Origin: Sphingomonas sp. KR3-1
Lineage (GTDB): Bacteria > Pseudomonadota > Alphaproteobacteria > Sphingomonadales > Sphingomonadaceae
Direction: 5' to 3'
Length of the DNA: 64,000 bases
Assembly: GCF_040049295.1 (NCBI RefSeq)
Contig: NZ_JBDZDQ010000001.1
Coordinates: 1,798,001-1,862,000 of the forward strand
A model generated the notes under the pieces. It was not told where the DNA came from and made no database searches. It saw only the letters and a list, made by a program, of their open reading frames with translations. Numbering within the stretch: the first letter of the stretch is position 1; each line of letters starts with the position of its first letter. Shown piece by piece: positions 15,023 to 24,424 of this stretch. The translations under genes were made by a program, and so were the position numbers.

Positions 15023-17794
15023 ATGCCTCATCTCTATCTCGTCGACGGCTCCGGCTATATCTTCCGCGCCTATCACCGGCTGCCGCCGCTCACCAACAAG
15101 CATGGCGAGCCGGTGGGGGCGGTCTATGGCTATACGACCATGCTGTGGAAGCTGGTCGATACGCTGAACAAGGCGGACGGCCCGACCCATATGGCGGTGG
15201 TGCTCGACAAGAGCGAGCACACCTTCCGCAACGAGATGTACGACCAGTACAAGGCGCACCGCCCGCCGGCGCCCGAGGACCTGGTGCCCCAGTTCCCGAT
15301 GATCCGCGACGCGACGCGCGCCTTCTCGCTGCCCTGCATCGAGGAAGCCGGCTGGGAGGCGGACGACCTGATCGCCAGCTACACCAAGGCCGCGCTGGCG
15401 CAGGGCTGGAGCGTGACCATCGTCAGCTCCGACAAGGACCTGATGCAGCTGATGACCGATCCGTCGGTCGACATGCTCGATACGATGAACAACCGCCGGC
15501 TGGGCCCGGCCGACACGATCGAGAAGTTCGGCGTCGGCCCCGAGAAGCTCGGCGAAGTGCTCGCGCTGATGGGCGACAGCGTCGACAACGTGCCCGGCGT
15601 GAAGGGCATCGGCCCCAAGACCGCCGCCAAGCTGATCCAGGAATTCGGCGACGTCGAGGGGGTGCTCGCCGCCACGCCGACGATGAAGCCGTCCAAGATG
15701 CGCGACAATCTGATCGAGCATGCCGAGATGGCGCGGCTGTCGCGCAAGCTCGTCGAGCTGGCGAGCGACGTGCCGCTACCCGAGCCGCTCGAGGATTTCG
15801 CGCTGCAGGGCATCCCCGACGCGCCGCTGCGCGCGTTCCTCGAGCATCACGGCTTCCGCACGCTGATCAACCGCCTCGCCGCGGTGGCCGACGCGCCGGT
15901 CGAGACGCACGAGACGCCCGGGCTCGAGGAAGACCTGCCCTGCAACCACGACGGCTACGAGACCGTCGTCGACCAGGCCGCGCTCGACCAGTGGATCGCC
16001 GCGGCGCACCACCAGGGCTGGGTCGCGATCGACACCGAGACCACCGGCGTCGACGCCACGCGCGCCGAGCTGGTCGGCATCAGCATGTGCCTGGCGCCCA
16101 ACAAGGCCTGCTACATCCCGCTCGGCCATGGCGGCACCGACATGTTCGCCGAGAAGCCGGTGCAGATCGATCGCGCGGTCGCCCTGACCCGGCTCAAGCC
16201 GCTGTTCGAAGACCCCGCCGTCCTCAAGATCGGCCACAACCTGAAGTACGACATGATCGTGCTGGGCGGCGCCTATGCGCAATCGGGCGGGCTGAGGCTG
16301 GCGCCGTTCGACGACACGATCGTGATGAGCTTCGACCTCGACGCCGGGCTGCACGGGCATGGCATGGACGAGCTCGCCGCCACCCACCTCTCGCATTCGT
16401 GCATCGCCTACAAGGACGTGGTCGGCACCGGCAAGAGCCAGCTCGGCTTCGGCCAGGTCGATCTCAAGGCCGCCACCCGCTACGCCGCCGAGGATGCCGA
16501 CGTGACGCTGCGGCTGTGGCGCCGCTTCAAGCCGCGCCTCGCGTATGAAAGCTCGACGCGCGTCTACGAGATGGTCGACCGGCCGCTCGTGGCGGTGATC
16601 GCCGGCATGGAGCGCGAGGGCATCAAGGTCGACGCGCAGGTGCTCCACCGCCTCTCGACCGACTTCGCCCATCAGATCGCCGCGCTGGAGGAAGAGATCC
16701 ACGGCATCGCCGGGTTCAAGTTCACCATCGGCAGCCCCAAGCAGCTCGGCGACGTGCTGTTCGACAAGATGGGGATCAAGGGCGGCCGCAAGGGCAAGTC
16801 GGGCGTCTATTCGACCGACGTCAACGAGCTCGAGCGGATCGCGGCGGACAAGGACTCCCCCGGCCGCGAGATGGTGGTCAAGGTGCTCGACTGGCGCCAG
16901 CTGACCAAGCTCAAATCGACCTATACCGACGCGCTGCAGGCACAGATCAACCCGGCGACGGGCCGCGTCCACACCAGCTACTCGCTGACCGGCGCGCAGA
17001 CCGGCCGGCTGAGCTCGACCGACCCCAATCTCCAGAACATCCCGATCCGCACCGAGACCGGCCGCCAGATCCGCGACGCCTTCGTCGCCGAGCCCGGCAA
17101 CGTCATCCTCTCCGCCGACTATTCGCAGATCGAGCTGCGCCTCGCCGCGCACATCGCCGACGTGCCGGCGCTGCGCGAGGCCTTCGAGCAGGGCGAGGAC
17201 ATCCACAACCGCACCGCGATGGAGCTGTTCGGCGAAGTGAACCGTGACACCCGCGGCCGCGCCAAGACGATCAACTTCGCGATCCTCTACGGCATCTCGC
17301 GCTGGGGCCTGGCCGGCCGCCTCGACGTGACGCCCGACGAGGCGCACGCGATGATCAACCGCTATTTCGAGCGCTTCCCCGGCATCAACCGCTACATCGC
17401 CGACACGCTCTCGCTCGCCAAGGAGCGCGGCTATACCACTACCCTGTTCGGCCGGAAGACGCATTTCCCGCGGCTCAAGGCGAGCAACCCGAACGAGCGC
17501 GCCGGCAGCGAGCGCGCGGCGATCAACGCGCCGATCCAGGGCACCAGCGCCGACATCATCAAGCGCGCGATGGCGCGGATGGGCCCGGCCTTGCTCGAAG
17601 CAGGCCTGCCCAACGTCAAGATGCTCCTCCAAGTGCATGACGAACTGGTGTTCGAGCTGCCCGAGGCCGATGTCGAGGCGGCCAGGCCGGTGATCCAGCG
17701 CGTGATGGCCACCGCCGCCGAGCCCGCGGTGAAACTCACCGTGCCGCTCGGCGTCGAGATCGGCGTCGGCGCGAGCTGGGGCGCCGCGCATTGA
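15023..17794 (+). CDS. polA: DNA polymerase I
   Basis: Replication and repair polymerase, 923 residues. Three domains are visible: an N-terminal 5'-3' exonuclease (HLYLVDGSGYIFRAY, then DDLIASY, and the H3TH part GVKGIGPKTAAKL), a 3'-5' exonuclease with an intact DTETTG (Asp337, Glu339), and the polymerase with motif A DYSQIELR (Asp699), motif B KTINFAILYG and motif C HDELV (His872-Asp873). Proofreading residues are present, unlike in Taq-type enzymes. The ATG at 15023 gives the canonical N-terminus. The last bases overlap a possible TTG start of the next gene (TTGA). Confidence 0.97.
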   Translation: MPHLYLVDGSGYIFRAYHRLPPLTNKHGEPVGAVYGYTTMLWKLVDTLNKADGPTHMAVVLDKSEHTFRNEMYDQYKAHRPPAPEDLVPQFPMIRDATRAFSLPCIEEAGWEADDLIASYTKAALAQGWSVTIVSSDKDLMQLMTDPSVDMLDTMNNRRLGPADTIEKFGVGPEKLGEVLALMGDSVDNVPGVKGIGPKTAAKLIQEFGDVEGVLAATPTMKPSKMRDNLIEHAEMARLSRKLVELASDVPLPEPLEDFALQGIPDAPLRAFLEHHGFRTLINRLAAVADAPVETHETPGLEEDLPCNHDGYETVVDQAALDQWIAAAHHQGWVAIDTETTGVDATRAELVGISMCLAPNKACYIPLGHGGTDMFAEKPVQIDRAVALTRLKPLFEDPAVLKIGHNLKYDMIVLGGAYAQSGGLRLAPFDDTIVMSFDLDAGLHGHGMDELAATHLSHSCIAYKDVVGTGKSQLGFGQVDLKAATRYAAEDADVTLRLWRRFKPRLAYESSTRVYEMVDRPLVAVIAGMEREGIKVDAQVLHRLSTDFAHQIAALEEEIHGIAGFKFTIGSPKQLGDVLFDKMGIKGGRKGKSGVYSTDVNELERIAADKDSPGREMVVKVLDWRQLTKLKSTYTDALQAQINPATGRVHTSYSLTGAQTGRLSSTDPNLQNIPIRTETGRQIRDAFVAEPGNVILSADYSQIELRLAAHIADVPALREAFEQGEDIHNRTAMELFGEVNRDTRGRAKTINFAILYGISRWGLAGRLDVTPDEAHAMINRYFERFPGINRYIADTLSLAKERGYTTTLFGRKTHFPRLKASNPNERAGSERAAINAPIQGTSADIIKRAMARMGPALLEAGLPNVKMLLQVHDELVFELPEADVEAARPVIQRVMATAAEPAVKLTVPLGVEIGVGASWGAAH

Positions 17795-18645
17795 AACCGA
17801 TGCATATGCTTCTCGGCCTCGCTCTCGCGCTCGCCTCTCCGGAAGCCTTCGCCCAGATTCCCGACATCTCGGCCACGCCGCATTCCCTGCGCACCATGTC
17901 GCCCAGCCAGCTTGGCGCGCTGCTATTCGGTGAAGGCTCCCCGCCTTTTACCGATGCATGGGTCGAGGGGCCCACCCGACGCTGGCGGGCAATCACGGTC
18001 GATCTTGCGACGACGCCCGTACCCACGGGCTATGACGGCCTGTGCGCCTTGAAGACGGCAACCACCTATTTCATGGAGACGGAGACGCCGCGCGAGGACG
18101 AGCCCGTCCAGCTGGGTACCTCGTTATGGGTCAACGACGTATTCCTGTTGACCTCGGACAATCCCGGGCTGCAGCCTTCTACTGGAAGCACCGGCTGCAT
18201 AGCACGCAAGCCGCTCTCCGAATACGTCGTGCCGCCAACCATCCTTCGGGTTGAGAACAGCTTGAAGGATGGCAGGCCGGACACCGATCCCGCAGTTCCG
18301 CGCTTCGCCCTCTCCGCGCTCATCGCCGCGCAGAAGCAGGCGGAACACCAGCATGTCTCCGTGGAGCGATGCTCTACAGGCTTTACTGACGTCCCTGCCG
18401 CCTGTGGCGATCCCGGGGCCTTCGTCCGCGGCTTCTATCTGCGTCAGGTGATCGCGCTCACCGTCGCACGTTGTCCGAAAGCGAGCACGCTTTGCATCGA
18501 TGCCGCCGTACAGGGCTTGGGCGGGTTCGGCCTCGATCATGTTGTAGTTGCGACAGGCGAGACCATCATTAGTGAGAAGCCCGCTTCGGCGATCAGCGTG
18601 CGTTCGATCGTCGCCCGTGCCGGAAGTGATCCGATCGTTGACTGA
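17791..18645 (+). CDS. Unrecognised secreted protein
   Basis: A 284-residue protein I do not recognise. A signal peptide (MKPMHMLLGLALALASPEAF, cut after AFA about residue 21) is followed by a soluble domain with at least seven cysteines, among them ARCPKASTLCID, so disulfides in the periplasm are likely. Two starts are possible: TTG 17791 overlapping the polA stop (TTGA), or ATG 17800. Codon use is less GC-biased than in polA, with more A/T third positions. Its 3' end overlaps the likely start region of the flippase gene. No catalytic motif is evident. Confidence 0.65.
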   Translation: MKPMHMLLGLALALASPEAFAQIPDISATPHSLRTMSPSQLGALLFGEGSPPFTDAWVEGPTRRWRAITVDLATTPVPTGYDGLCALKTATTYFMETETPREDEPVQLGTSLWVNDVFLLTSDNPGLQPSTGSTGCIARKPLSEYVVPPTILRVENSLKDGRPDTDPAVPRFALSALIAAQKQAEHQHVSVERCSTGFTDVPAACGDPGAFVRGFYLRQVIALTVARCPKASTLCIDAAVQGLGGFGLDHVVVATGETIISEKPASAISVRSIVARAGSDPIVD

Positions 18646-20164
18646 CGCTGCCGCCCCGCCTTCCGAGGACATCAACACGCTCGCCAAGGGCGGGCGGACC
18701 AACCTGCTGGGCTTTGCCATCCGGCTCGTCGCCCGGCTGCCCTTCCTGTTCATCGCGGGCCGCGCCTATGGCCCCGATATCGTCGGCCGCTATGCGATCG
18801 CGGTGCTGGTGATCGAGTTCGCCGCGCTGGTCGCCACGCTCGGCCTCAAGCGCGGGCTGGCGCAGGCGCTGTCGAAGACCGACCGGCCGCATGCGCATGT
18901 CGTATGGGATGCGATGGCGGTGGCGCTGATCGCCTCGCTGCTGGTCAGCGGCGTGCTGATCGCCTTCCCCCAGGCGCTGTTCCCCAACAGCCCGGTGATG
19001 GGGCTCGAGCGCTTCCTGCCGCTGGTGGTGGTGGCGACGGCGCTTTCCGACGTCTCGCTCGCCGCGCTCGCCTATCGCCACAATATCGGCGCCTCGGTGA
19101 CCGCGCGCGCGATCATCGAGCCCTGGACGATCAGCATCGCCGCCTGGATCTTCTCCTATTTCTCGGCGCGCGACGGGCTGGTGCTCGCCTATGTCGCCTC
19201 GATGAGCGCGGCGGTGATCGCCTCCCTGGTGCCGTTCGTCCGCGAATATGGCCTGCCGCATGGCTGGCGGCCGCGGCTCGCCGATATCTGGTCGCTGGCC
19301 CGGCGCAACGCCCCGCTCGCCGGCGCCGACACGATCGAATGGGCGACGCGCAATGTCGACCGCTTCATCCTCGCCTTGCTGTTCGCGCCCGGCGTGGTCG
19401 GCATCTATTACATGGCGCAGCAGGTCTCGTCGGTGCCGCAGAAGCTCAAGTCGAGCTTCGATCCGATCCTCGGCCCCGTGGTGACCAAGGCGCTCGCCGA
19501 GAACGACCGCAAGGCCGTCGCCAAGCAGGTCTATCAGGTCGGCTTCTGGATCCTCAGCGCCCAGGCGGCGCTGGCGGTGATGTTCTCGATCCCCAGCGAA
19601 GGCGTGATGGGGCTGCTCGGCAAGGACTTCGTCGCGGGCTGGATGGCGCTGTGCGTGCTGCTCGCGGCCGAGGTGCTCGCCTCGTCCGGCGCGGTATGCG
19701 AAACCGCGCTCGTCTATATCGCGCGCCACACCAACCTGGCGATCTCGGTCGGCGTGCTGCTGTTCCAGATCGCGCTGACCTTCGTGCTGCTGTTCGTCGC
19801 GCGCAGCGCGGACTGGCCGCTGCCGATGCTGGTGGCGACGCCGGCGATCGCGCTGGCGACGGCGCTGACCTGCGGCTCGGCGATCAAGGCGGTGCTGCTG
19901 CGCCGGCTGCTCGGCGCGCCGGTGGTCAGCATCCGCCCGAGCTTCTTCGCCGCGATCGGCATCGCCTGCCTGGTCGGCTCGGCGTTCATGTCGCTGCCGC
20001 ACAGCTATGAATGGGCCGAGCTCAGCCTCGGCATGCCCGCTATCCTGGTGACCTACCTGTTCGTGATCATCAAGTTCGGCTTCGGCCCCGAGGACCGCGC
20101 GCTGTTTCGCAAGATGCCGCGGGCGGGCGAGGCCGAGCTGCCGGTGGAAGAGGCGCGCGGATAG
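18617..20164 (+). CDS. Polysaccharide biosynthesis flippase (Wzx/MOP-superfamily-like)
   Basis: An integral membrane protein of about 515 residues with some 12 hydrophobic segments and the family layout: N-terminal TNLLGFAIRLVARLPFLFI, an internal cytoplasmic loop with RNAPLAGADTIEWATRNVDRF, and a C-terminal bundle ending in a charged tail. Such proteins flip lipid-linked oligosaccharides across the inner membrane. Start options are GTG 18617, GTG 18626 and TTG 18638; GGAAGTGA favours the last, but none is decisive. The 5' end overlaps the preceding gene. No glycosyltransferase cluster surrounds it. Confidence 0.85.
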   Translation: MPEVIRSLTDAAAPPSEDINTLAKGGRTNLLGFAIRLVARLPFLFIAGRAYGPDIVGRYAIAVLVIEFAALVATLGLKRGLAQALSKTDRPHAHVVWDAMAVALIASLLVSGVLIAFPQALFPNSPVMGLERFLPLVVVATALSDVSLAALAYRHNIGASVTARAIIEPWTISIAAWIFSYFSARDGLVLAYVASMSAAVIASLVPFVREYGLPHGWRPRLADIWSLARRNAPLAGADTIEWATRNVDRFILALLFAPGVVGIYYMAQQVSSVPQKLKSSFDPILGPVVTKALAENDRKAVAKQVYQVGFWILSAQAALAVMFSIPSEGVMGLLGKDFVAGWMALCVLLAAEVLASSGAVCETALVYIARHTNLAISVGVLLFQIALTFVLLFVARSADWPLPMLVATPAIALATALTCGSAIKAVLLRRLLGAPVVSIRPSFFAAIGIACLVGSAFMSLPHSYEWAELSLGMPAILVTYLFVIIKFGFGPEDRALFRKMPRAGEAELPVEEARG

Positions 20165-20166
20165 CC

Positions 20167-20242
20167 GTCATCCCGGCGAAAGCCGGGATCTTAGGCGATG
20201 GCCGGAATGGAGCCACAAGATCCCGGCTTTCGCCGGGATGAC
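20167..20242. repeat. Long perfect palindromic repeat (REP-like) between convergent flippase and purH genes
   Basis: A 24-base arm at 20167-20190 (starting GTCATCCCGGCGAAAGCC) is an exact reverse complement of 20219-20242, with a 28-base loop. Each arm also contains its own short hairpin (CCCGGC-GAAA-GCCGGG). Related units occur at 21895-21993, 47026-47133 and 49043-49062. In this position it could end transcription from both sides. Confidence 0.85.
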
Positions 20243-20252
20243 GTACCGGGCC

Positions 20253-21824
20253 TCAATGCCGGAAGTGACGCATCCCGGTGAAGACCATCGCCAGCCCGGC
20301 CGCGTCGGCCGCCGCAATCACTTCCTCGTCGCGGATCGAGCCGCCCGGCTGGATCACTGCGGTGGCGCCGGCTTCCACCGCCGCCAGCAGGCCGTCGGCG
20401 AAGGGGAAGAAGGCGTCCGAGGCCACCGCCGAGCCGAGCGTGCGCGGCGTCGCCCAGCCGGCCTTTTCGGCGGCGTCCTTGGCCTTCCACGCGGCGATGC
20501 GCGCCGATTCGAGCCGGTTCATCTGGCCGGCGCCGACGCCGGCGGTGCTGCCGTCCTTGGCATAGACGATCGCGTTCGACTTGACGTGCTTCGCCACCGT
20601 CCAGGCGAACAGGCAGTCGGCCAGCTCCTGGTCGGTCGGCTGGCGCTTGGTGACGACCTTGAGTTCGGCCGGGCCGATGATGCCGTTGTCGCGGCTCTGG
20701 ACCAGCCAGCCGCCGGTGATCGCCTTCGCCATCAGGCCGTTCCGCGCCGGATCGGGCAGCGCGTCGGTCAGCAGCAGGCGCAGGTTCTTCTTGGCGGCGA
20801 ACAGCGCCAGCGCTTCCTCGTCGGCACCCGGCGCGACCACCACTTCGGTGAAGATCGACGTGATCTGCTCGGCGGTCGCCCGGTCGAGCGGGCGGTTGAC
20901 CGCGATGATGCCGCCGAACGCCGAGACGGTGTCGCAGGCGAACGCCGCGGCATAGGCCTCGGCCAGCGTCGCGCCGCTCGCCACGCCGCAGGGATTGGCG
21001 TGCTTGACGATCACTGCGGTCGGCGGGCCGTCGCGGAATTCGCTGACCAGCTCGAGCGCGGCGTCGGCGTCGTTGTAGTTGTTGTAGCTCAGCTCCTTGC
21101 CCTGGAGCTGGCGCGCCTGGCCGATGCCGGGCGTCGCCGGGCCGGTGGCGGCATAGAAGGCGGCCGACTGGTGCGGGTTCTCGCCATAGCGCAGCGCCTG
21201 ACCGCGCTTGAGGCTGAGGTTGAGCGTCTCGGGGAAGGCCTCGCCCTGGTCGGCAAAGGCGAACCAGCTCGAGATCATCGAATCATAGGCCGCGGTGGCG
21301 GCATAAGCCTTTGCAGCGAACTTGCGGCGCTGCTCAAGCGTGGTGACGGCTTCGTGGACCAGCGCATAGTCGGCGGGATCGGTGAGGATCGCGACACTCT
21401 CGTGGTTCTTCGCGGCGGAGCGGACCATCGACGGGCCGCCGATGTCGATATTCTCGATGATCGTGTCGCGATCGGCGCCGCGGGCGACGGTCTGGGCGAA
21501 GGGATAGAGGTTGACCACGACGAGATCGATCGGGCCGATCGCATGCTCGGCCATCGATGCCTCGTGCTCGGCATTGCCGCGCACCGCGAGCAGGCCGCCA
21601 TGGACCTTGGGGTGGAGCGTCTTGACGCGGCCGTCCATCATCTCGGGGAAGCCGGTGAGATCGGAGATGTCGCGCACCTCGAGCCCGGCATCGCGCAGCG
21701 CGGTGGCGGTGCCGCCGGTCGAGACCAGCTCGACGCCCTGGCCGGCAAGGGCGGTTGCAAGTTCGACGATCCCGGTCTTGTCGGAGACGGAGAGCAGCGC
21801 GCGGCGGATTTTCACCTGGTCCAT
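20253..21824 (-). CDS. purH: Bifunctional AICAR formyltransferase/IMP cyclohydrolase
   Basis: Catalyses the last two steps of IMP synthesis in the purine pathway. At 523 residues it is of standard length. The N-terminal IMP cyclohydrolase (MGS-like) domain reads [19 protein letters not shown], then STGGTA and [16 protein letters not shown]. The AICAR transformylase domain has [18 protein letters not shown] and [13 protein letters not shown], and ends [22 protein letters not shown]. The gene is monocistronic in appearance, flanked by palindromic repeats on both sides. All catalytic motifs look intact. Confidence 0.97.
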   Translation of the reverse strand: MDQVKIRRALLSVSDKTGIVELATALAGQGVELVSTGGTATALRDAGLEVRDISDLTGFPEMMDGRVKTLHPKVHGGLLAVRGNAEHEASMAEHAIGPIDLVVVNLYPFAQTVARGADRDTIIENIDIGGPSMVRSAAKNHESVAILTDPADYALVHEAVTTLEQRRKFAAKAYAATAAYDSMISSWFAFADQGEAFPETLNLSLKRGQALRYGENPHQSAAFYAATGPATPGIGQARQLQGKELSYNNYNDADAALELVSEFRDGPPTAVIVKHANPCGVASGATLAEAYAAAFACDTVSAFGGIIAVNRPLDRATAEQITSIFTEVVVAPGADEEALALFAAKKNLRLLLTDALPDPARNGLMAKAITGGWLVQSRDNGIIGPAELKVVTKRQPTDQELADCLFAWTVAKHVKSNAIVYAKDGSTAGVGAGQMNRLESARIAAWKAKDAAEKAGWATPRTLGSAVASDAFFPFADGLLAAVEAGATAVIQPGGSIRDEEVIAAADAAGLAMVFTGMRHFRH

Positions 21825-21894
21825 GCGGCATGCCCCTCTACGGATCGGGGGGCCGCTGGCAACCCTTATCCGCTCGACAAGGCGTAAAGTTCCT

Positions 21895-21993
21895 GTTCCC
21901 CGGCGAAGGCCGGGGCCCAGCCGCGATGTCGCTTGAGAGGCTTTCGCGACCGATCAACTGCGCCCAGAATGGATCCCTGCCTTCGCCGGGAAC
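21895..21993. repeat. Imperfect palindromic repeat (REP-like) between heparinase-like gene and purH
   Basis: The arm beginning GTTCCCCGGCGAAGGCC (21895-21920) pairs imperfectly with 21971-21993 (ending CTTCGCCGGGAAC). It is a diverged member of the family at 20167-20242. It sits after the heparinase-like stop codon and upstream of the purH start on the opposite side, so it occupies the purH leader side of a same-strand gap. Confidence 0.7.
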
Positions 21994-21994
21994 G

Positions 21995-23728
21995 CTATTT
22001 CGCCCGGTGGAACAGCCAGCTCACATTCGCCCCGCCGGCGAGCGATTCGCCCGTGATGACGAGCTGGCGGGTGGGGACCGGCTTGCCGGTGCCGTCGATC
22101 CAGATCGAATCCTCGAACGCCAGCGTGCCGCCCTTGCAGCGGAACTGCCAGAGATGCCCGCCCGGCAGGCGCAGGATCGCCGCCTGGCCGTCGGCGGTGG
22201 GCGAGATCTCGACGCTCGGCGCGAGGTGGAAGCGGACCGCGAAGGGCGTGTTGGCCTTGTGCCGGCGCTTGTCGGCGGGAAGCAGCATGTCCTCGCCGCG
22301 CACGTCGCGCCCGTCGCCGCCCAGCGCGATCAGGCGGCGGTGGACGAAGCCGAGGCGGCGGACATAGCCGTCATGGCTCGCCTCGATCCGGCTGCCATTC
22401 TCGCTCTCAGTGCGTGCCAGCTCGACCTCGACGACGCCGCGGCCGAGCGAGCCGTCCGGGTGGATCGCAGTCGAGTTGCTGTCGGCCAGCGTCAGCGTCG
22501 AATGCGCCGCGGTGGTGCGCAGCGCCGCGGACAGCGCGTTGGGCACCGAATGCAGCGTCATGCCCGAGCCGCCGCAATTGACGACGATGCGGTTCGGCCC
22601 GTCGGAAAGCTCGAAGGCGAGCGTCGAGGCGCAGCCGCCCGCGGCCAGCCGCGCCAGCGGCGGCGGCGCGGCGTCGACGATCAGCACGGTGCTGCCGGCG
22701 TTGAGGCGCTGATAGCCCCATTCGCGCGCCTGCTTGAGCGGGCGGGTGCGCACGCCCGTCGCCTCGACTGCCTGCTCGATCAGCGCGCCGGGCACGGGTG
22801 CCGAGCCCTGCCAGCTGCCCAGCCCCTTGTCGCCGTGGCAGACGCCGAGCAGCGCGGTCACCATGCGGTTGAGCGCCGAGGAGACGAAGGCCGGCGGCTC
22901 GAGCCGGCGCGCCTCATAGGCGCTCGACAGGATCGTCAGCAGCTGGACCGCGTCGAGCTGGCCCCAGGGCGAGCGGCCGACGGTGCCGCCATCGTCGAAG
23001 ATCGATTGCTCGAGCGCGCGGCGCATGCCGGTCTCGCCGAACGAGCGGCGCGGATCGCCGCCGGGGATCATCAGCCCCGCGACCAGCACGCCGCACCAGG
23101 CGGCGATGCGCGGTGTACCGGCCGGGACCCGGTCGGCGGCGCGGTCGAGGTGGCGCGCGCCCTTGGCCAGCGCGTGGAGCACCGAGGAGCGATAGACCAG
23201 GTCGTTGGCCGACAGGATCAGCGGCGCGTGCGCGGTCCAGGCGAGGATGCGCCGGCCGACCAGGTCGGCGCGCCAGGCGGGATCGGAGACCTTGTCGCCA
23301 TGCACCGCCAGCCAGCGCTGCATCAGCCCCTCGGCGATCGGCGCGGCGGTGACGCGGGTGGTGACGCTCGAGAGGTCGCGCAGCCAGCCAAAGCCGTGGA
23401 GATATTCGCCCATCGCCGGCGACCAGTCGGGCCGGGTGAAGTCGAGGCTGGCGATCGAGCGCTCCTCGCCGCGATAGCTCACCATGCCGTCGAGCAGCGC
23501 GTTGCCGCGCTCGACATCGCCGAAGAACGGGTCCTCGCCGACCGCGATCAGCTTGAGCGGGTGCCGGCCCTTCAGGCGCATGTTATGGAGCGGCGTGCGC
23601 CAGGCGAGGCGCTGAAAGCGCTCGGAAACGCGCTCCGCGAGGCTGAGTCCGCGATCCCCCCCTGTGCGGATGAGCCGCTTACCCTGCTCGACCCCGTCGG
23701 CCCCGGAGTACGAGCCGCCATCGCTCAC
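21995..23728 (-). CDS. Heparinase II/III-like protein
   Basis: A 577-residue protein with the layout of the heparinase II/III family: an N-terminal alpha/alpha-toroid ([21 protein letters not shown], then [20 protein letters not shown] and [15 protein letters not shown]) and a C-terminal beta-sheet domain ([28 protein letters not shown]). Family members cleave acidic polysaccharides by beta-elimination. I see no signal peptide, so a cytosolic place is possible and the substrate is unknown. Its ATG overlaps the rpe stop by four bases (ATGA). Confidence 0.85.
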   Translation of the reverse strand: MSDGGSYSGADGVEQGKRLIRTGGDRGLSLAERVSERFQRLAWRTPLHNMRLKGRHPLKLIAVGEDPFFGDVERGNALLDGMVSYRGEERSIASLDFTRPDWSPAMGEYLHGFGWLRDLSSVTTRVTAAPIAEGLMQRWLAVHGDKVSDPAWRADLVGRRILAWTAHAPLILSANDLVYRSSVLHALAKGARHLDRAADRVPAGTPRIAAWCGVLVAGLMIPGGDPRRSFGETGMRRALEQSIFDDGGTVGRSPWGQLDAVQLLTILSSAYEARRLEPPAFVSSALNRMVTALLGVCHGDKGLGSWQGSAPVPGALIEQAVEATGVRTRPLKQAREWGYQRLNAGSTVLIVDAAPPPLARLAAGGCASTLAFELSDGPNRIVVNCGGSGMTLHSVPNALSAALRTTAAHSTLTLADSNSTAIHPDGSLGRGVVEVELARTESENGSRIEASHDGYVRRLGFVHRRLIALGGDGRDVRGEDMLLPADKRRHKANTPFAVRFHLAPSVEISPTADGQAAILRLPGGHLWQFRCKGGTLAFEDSIWIDGTGKPVPTRQLVITGESLAGGANVSWLFHRAK

Positions 23729-24381
23729 CCGCCGCGCAACGCGGCAATGTTTGCCGCATATTGGGCAGGGCCGCCGGTGAAGGTCGCGGTGCCGGCGACG
23801 AGTGCGTCGGCACCGGCCTCTATCGCGCGCGGCGCGGTCGCGCGGTCGATGCCGCCATCGACTTCGAGGTCGATCGCGCGGCCGCTGGCATCGATCCGCT
23901 TGCGCAGCTCGGCGATCTTGCCGAGCTGGCTCTCGATGAACTTCTGCCCGCCGAAACCGGGGTTGACGCTCATCACCAGGACGAGATCGATCAGGTCCAT
24001 GACATAGTCGATCGATTCAACCGGGGTGGCGGGATTGAGCACGACGCCAGCACGCTTGCCCAGGCCCTTGATTGTCTGGAGCGTGCGGTGGAGATGCGGG
24101 CCCGATTCCGGATGCACCGAGATGCAGTCGGCCCCGGCGTCCGCGAACGCCTGGAGCATCGGATCGACCGGCGCGATCATCAGATGGACGTCGAACGGCT
24201 TGGCGGTGTGCGGGCGCAGCGCCTTGATCACCCCCGGGCCGATCGTGATGTTGGGCACGAAATGCCCGTCCATCACGTCGACATGGATCCAGTCGGCGCC
24301 GGCAGCGTCGATGGCGCGGATCTCCTCGCCCAGCTTGGCGAAATCGGCGGAGAGGATCGAAGGTGCGATGCGGACGGCCAT
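23725..24381 (-). CDS. rpe: Ribulose-phosphate 3-epimerase
   Basis: Interconverts ribulose 5-phosphate and xylulose 5-phosphate in the pentose phosphate pathway. It is a 218-residue TIM barrel. N-terminal [15 protein letters not shown] is followed by the metal-site motif [17 protein letters not shown] (about residues 33-49), then [16 protein letters not shown] (about 138) and EVDGGID (about 173). All expected metal ligands are present. It lies between the RsmB-like gene and the heparinase-like gene on one strand and overlaps the latter by four bases. Confidence 0.96.
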   Translation of the reverse strand: MAVRIAPSILSADFAKLGEEIRAIDAAGADWIHVDVMDGHFVPNITIGPGVIKALRPHTAKPFDVHLMIAPVDPMLQAFADAGADCISVHPESGPHLHRTLQTIKGLGKRAGVVLNPATPVESIDYVMDLIDLVLVMSVNPGFGGQKFIESQLGKIAELRKRIDASGRAIDLEVDGGIDRATAPRAIEAGADALVAGTATFTGGPAQYAANIAALRGG

Positions 24382-24424
24382 GATGAATCCTTAGGCACCC
24401 CGCGATTCGCGCGCAACCGGGCTT

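Noticed and set aside
15776..17791. Minus-strand frame of 671 codons opposite polA
   Set aside because: The polA motifs on the plus strand are complete; the reverse frame is low-complexity and lacks any known motif.
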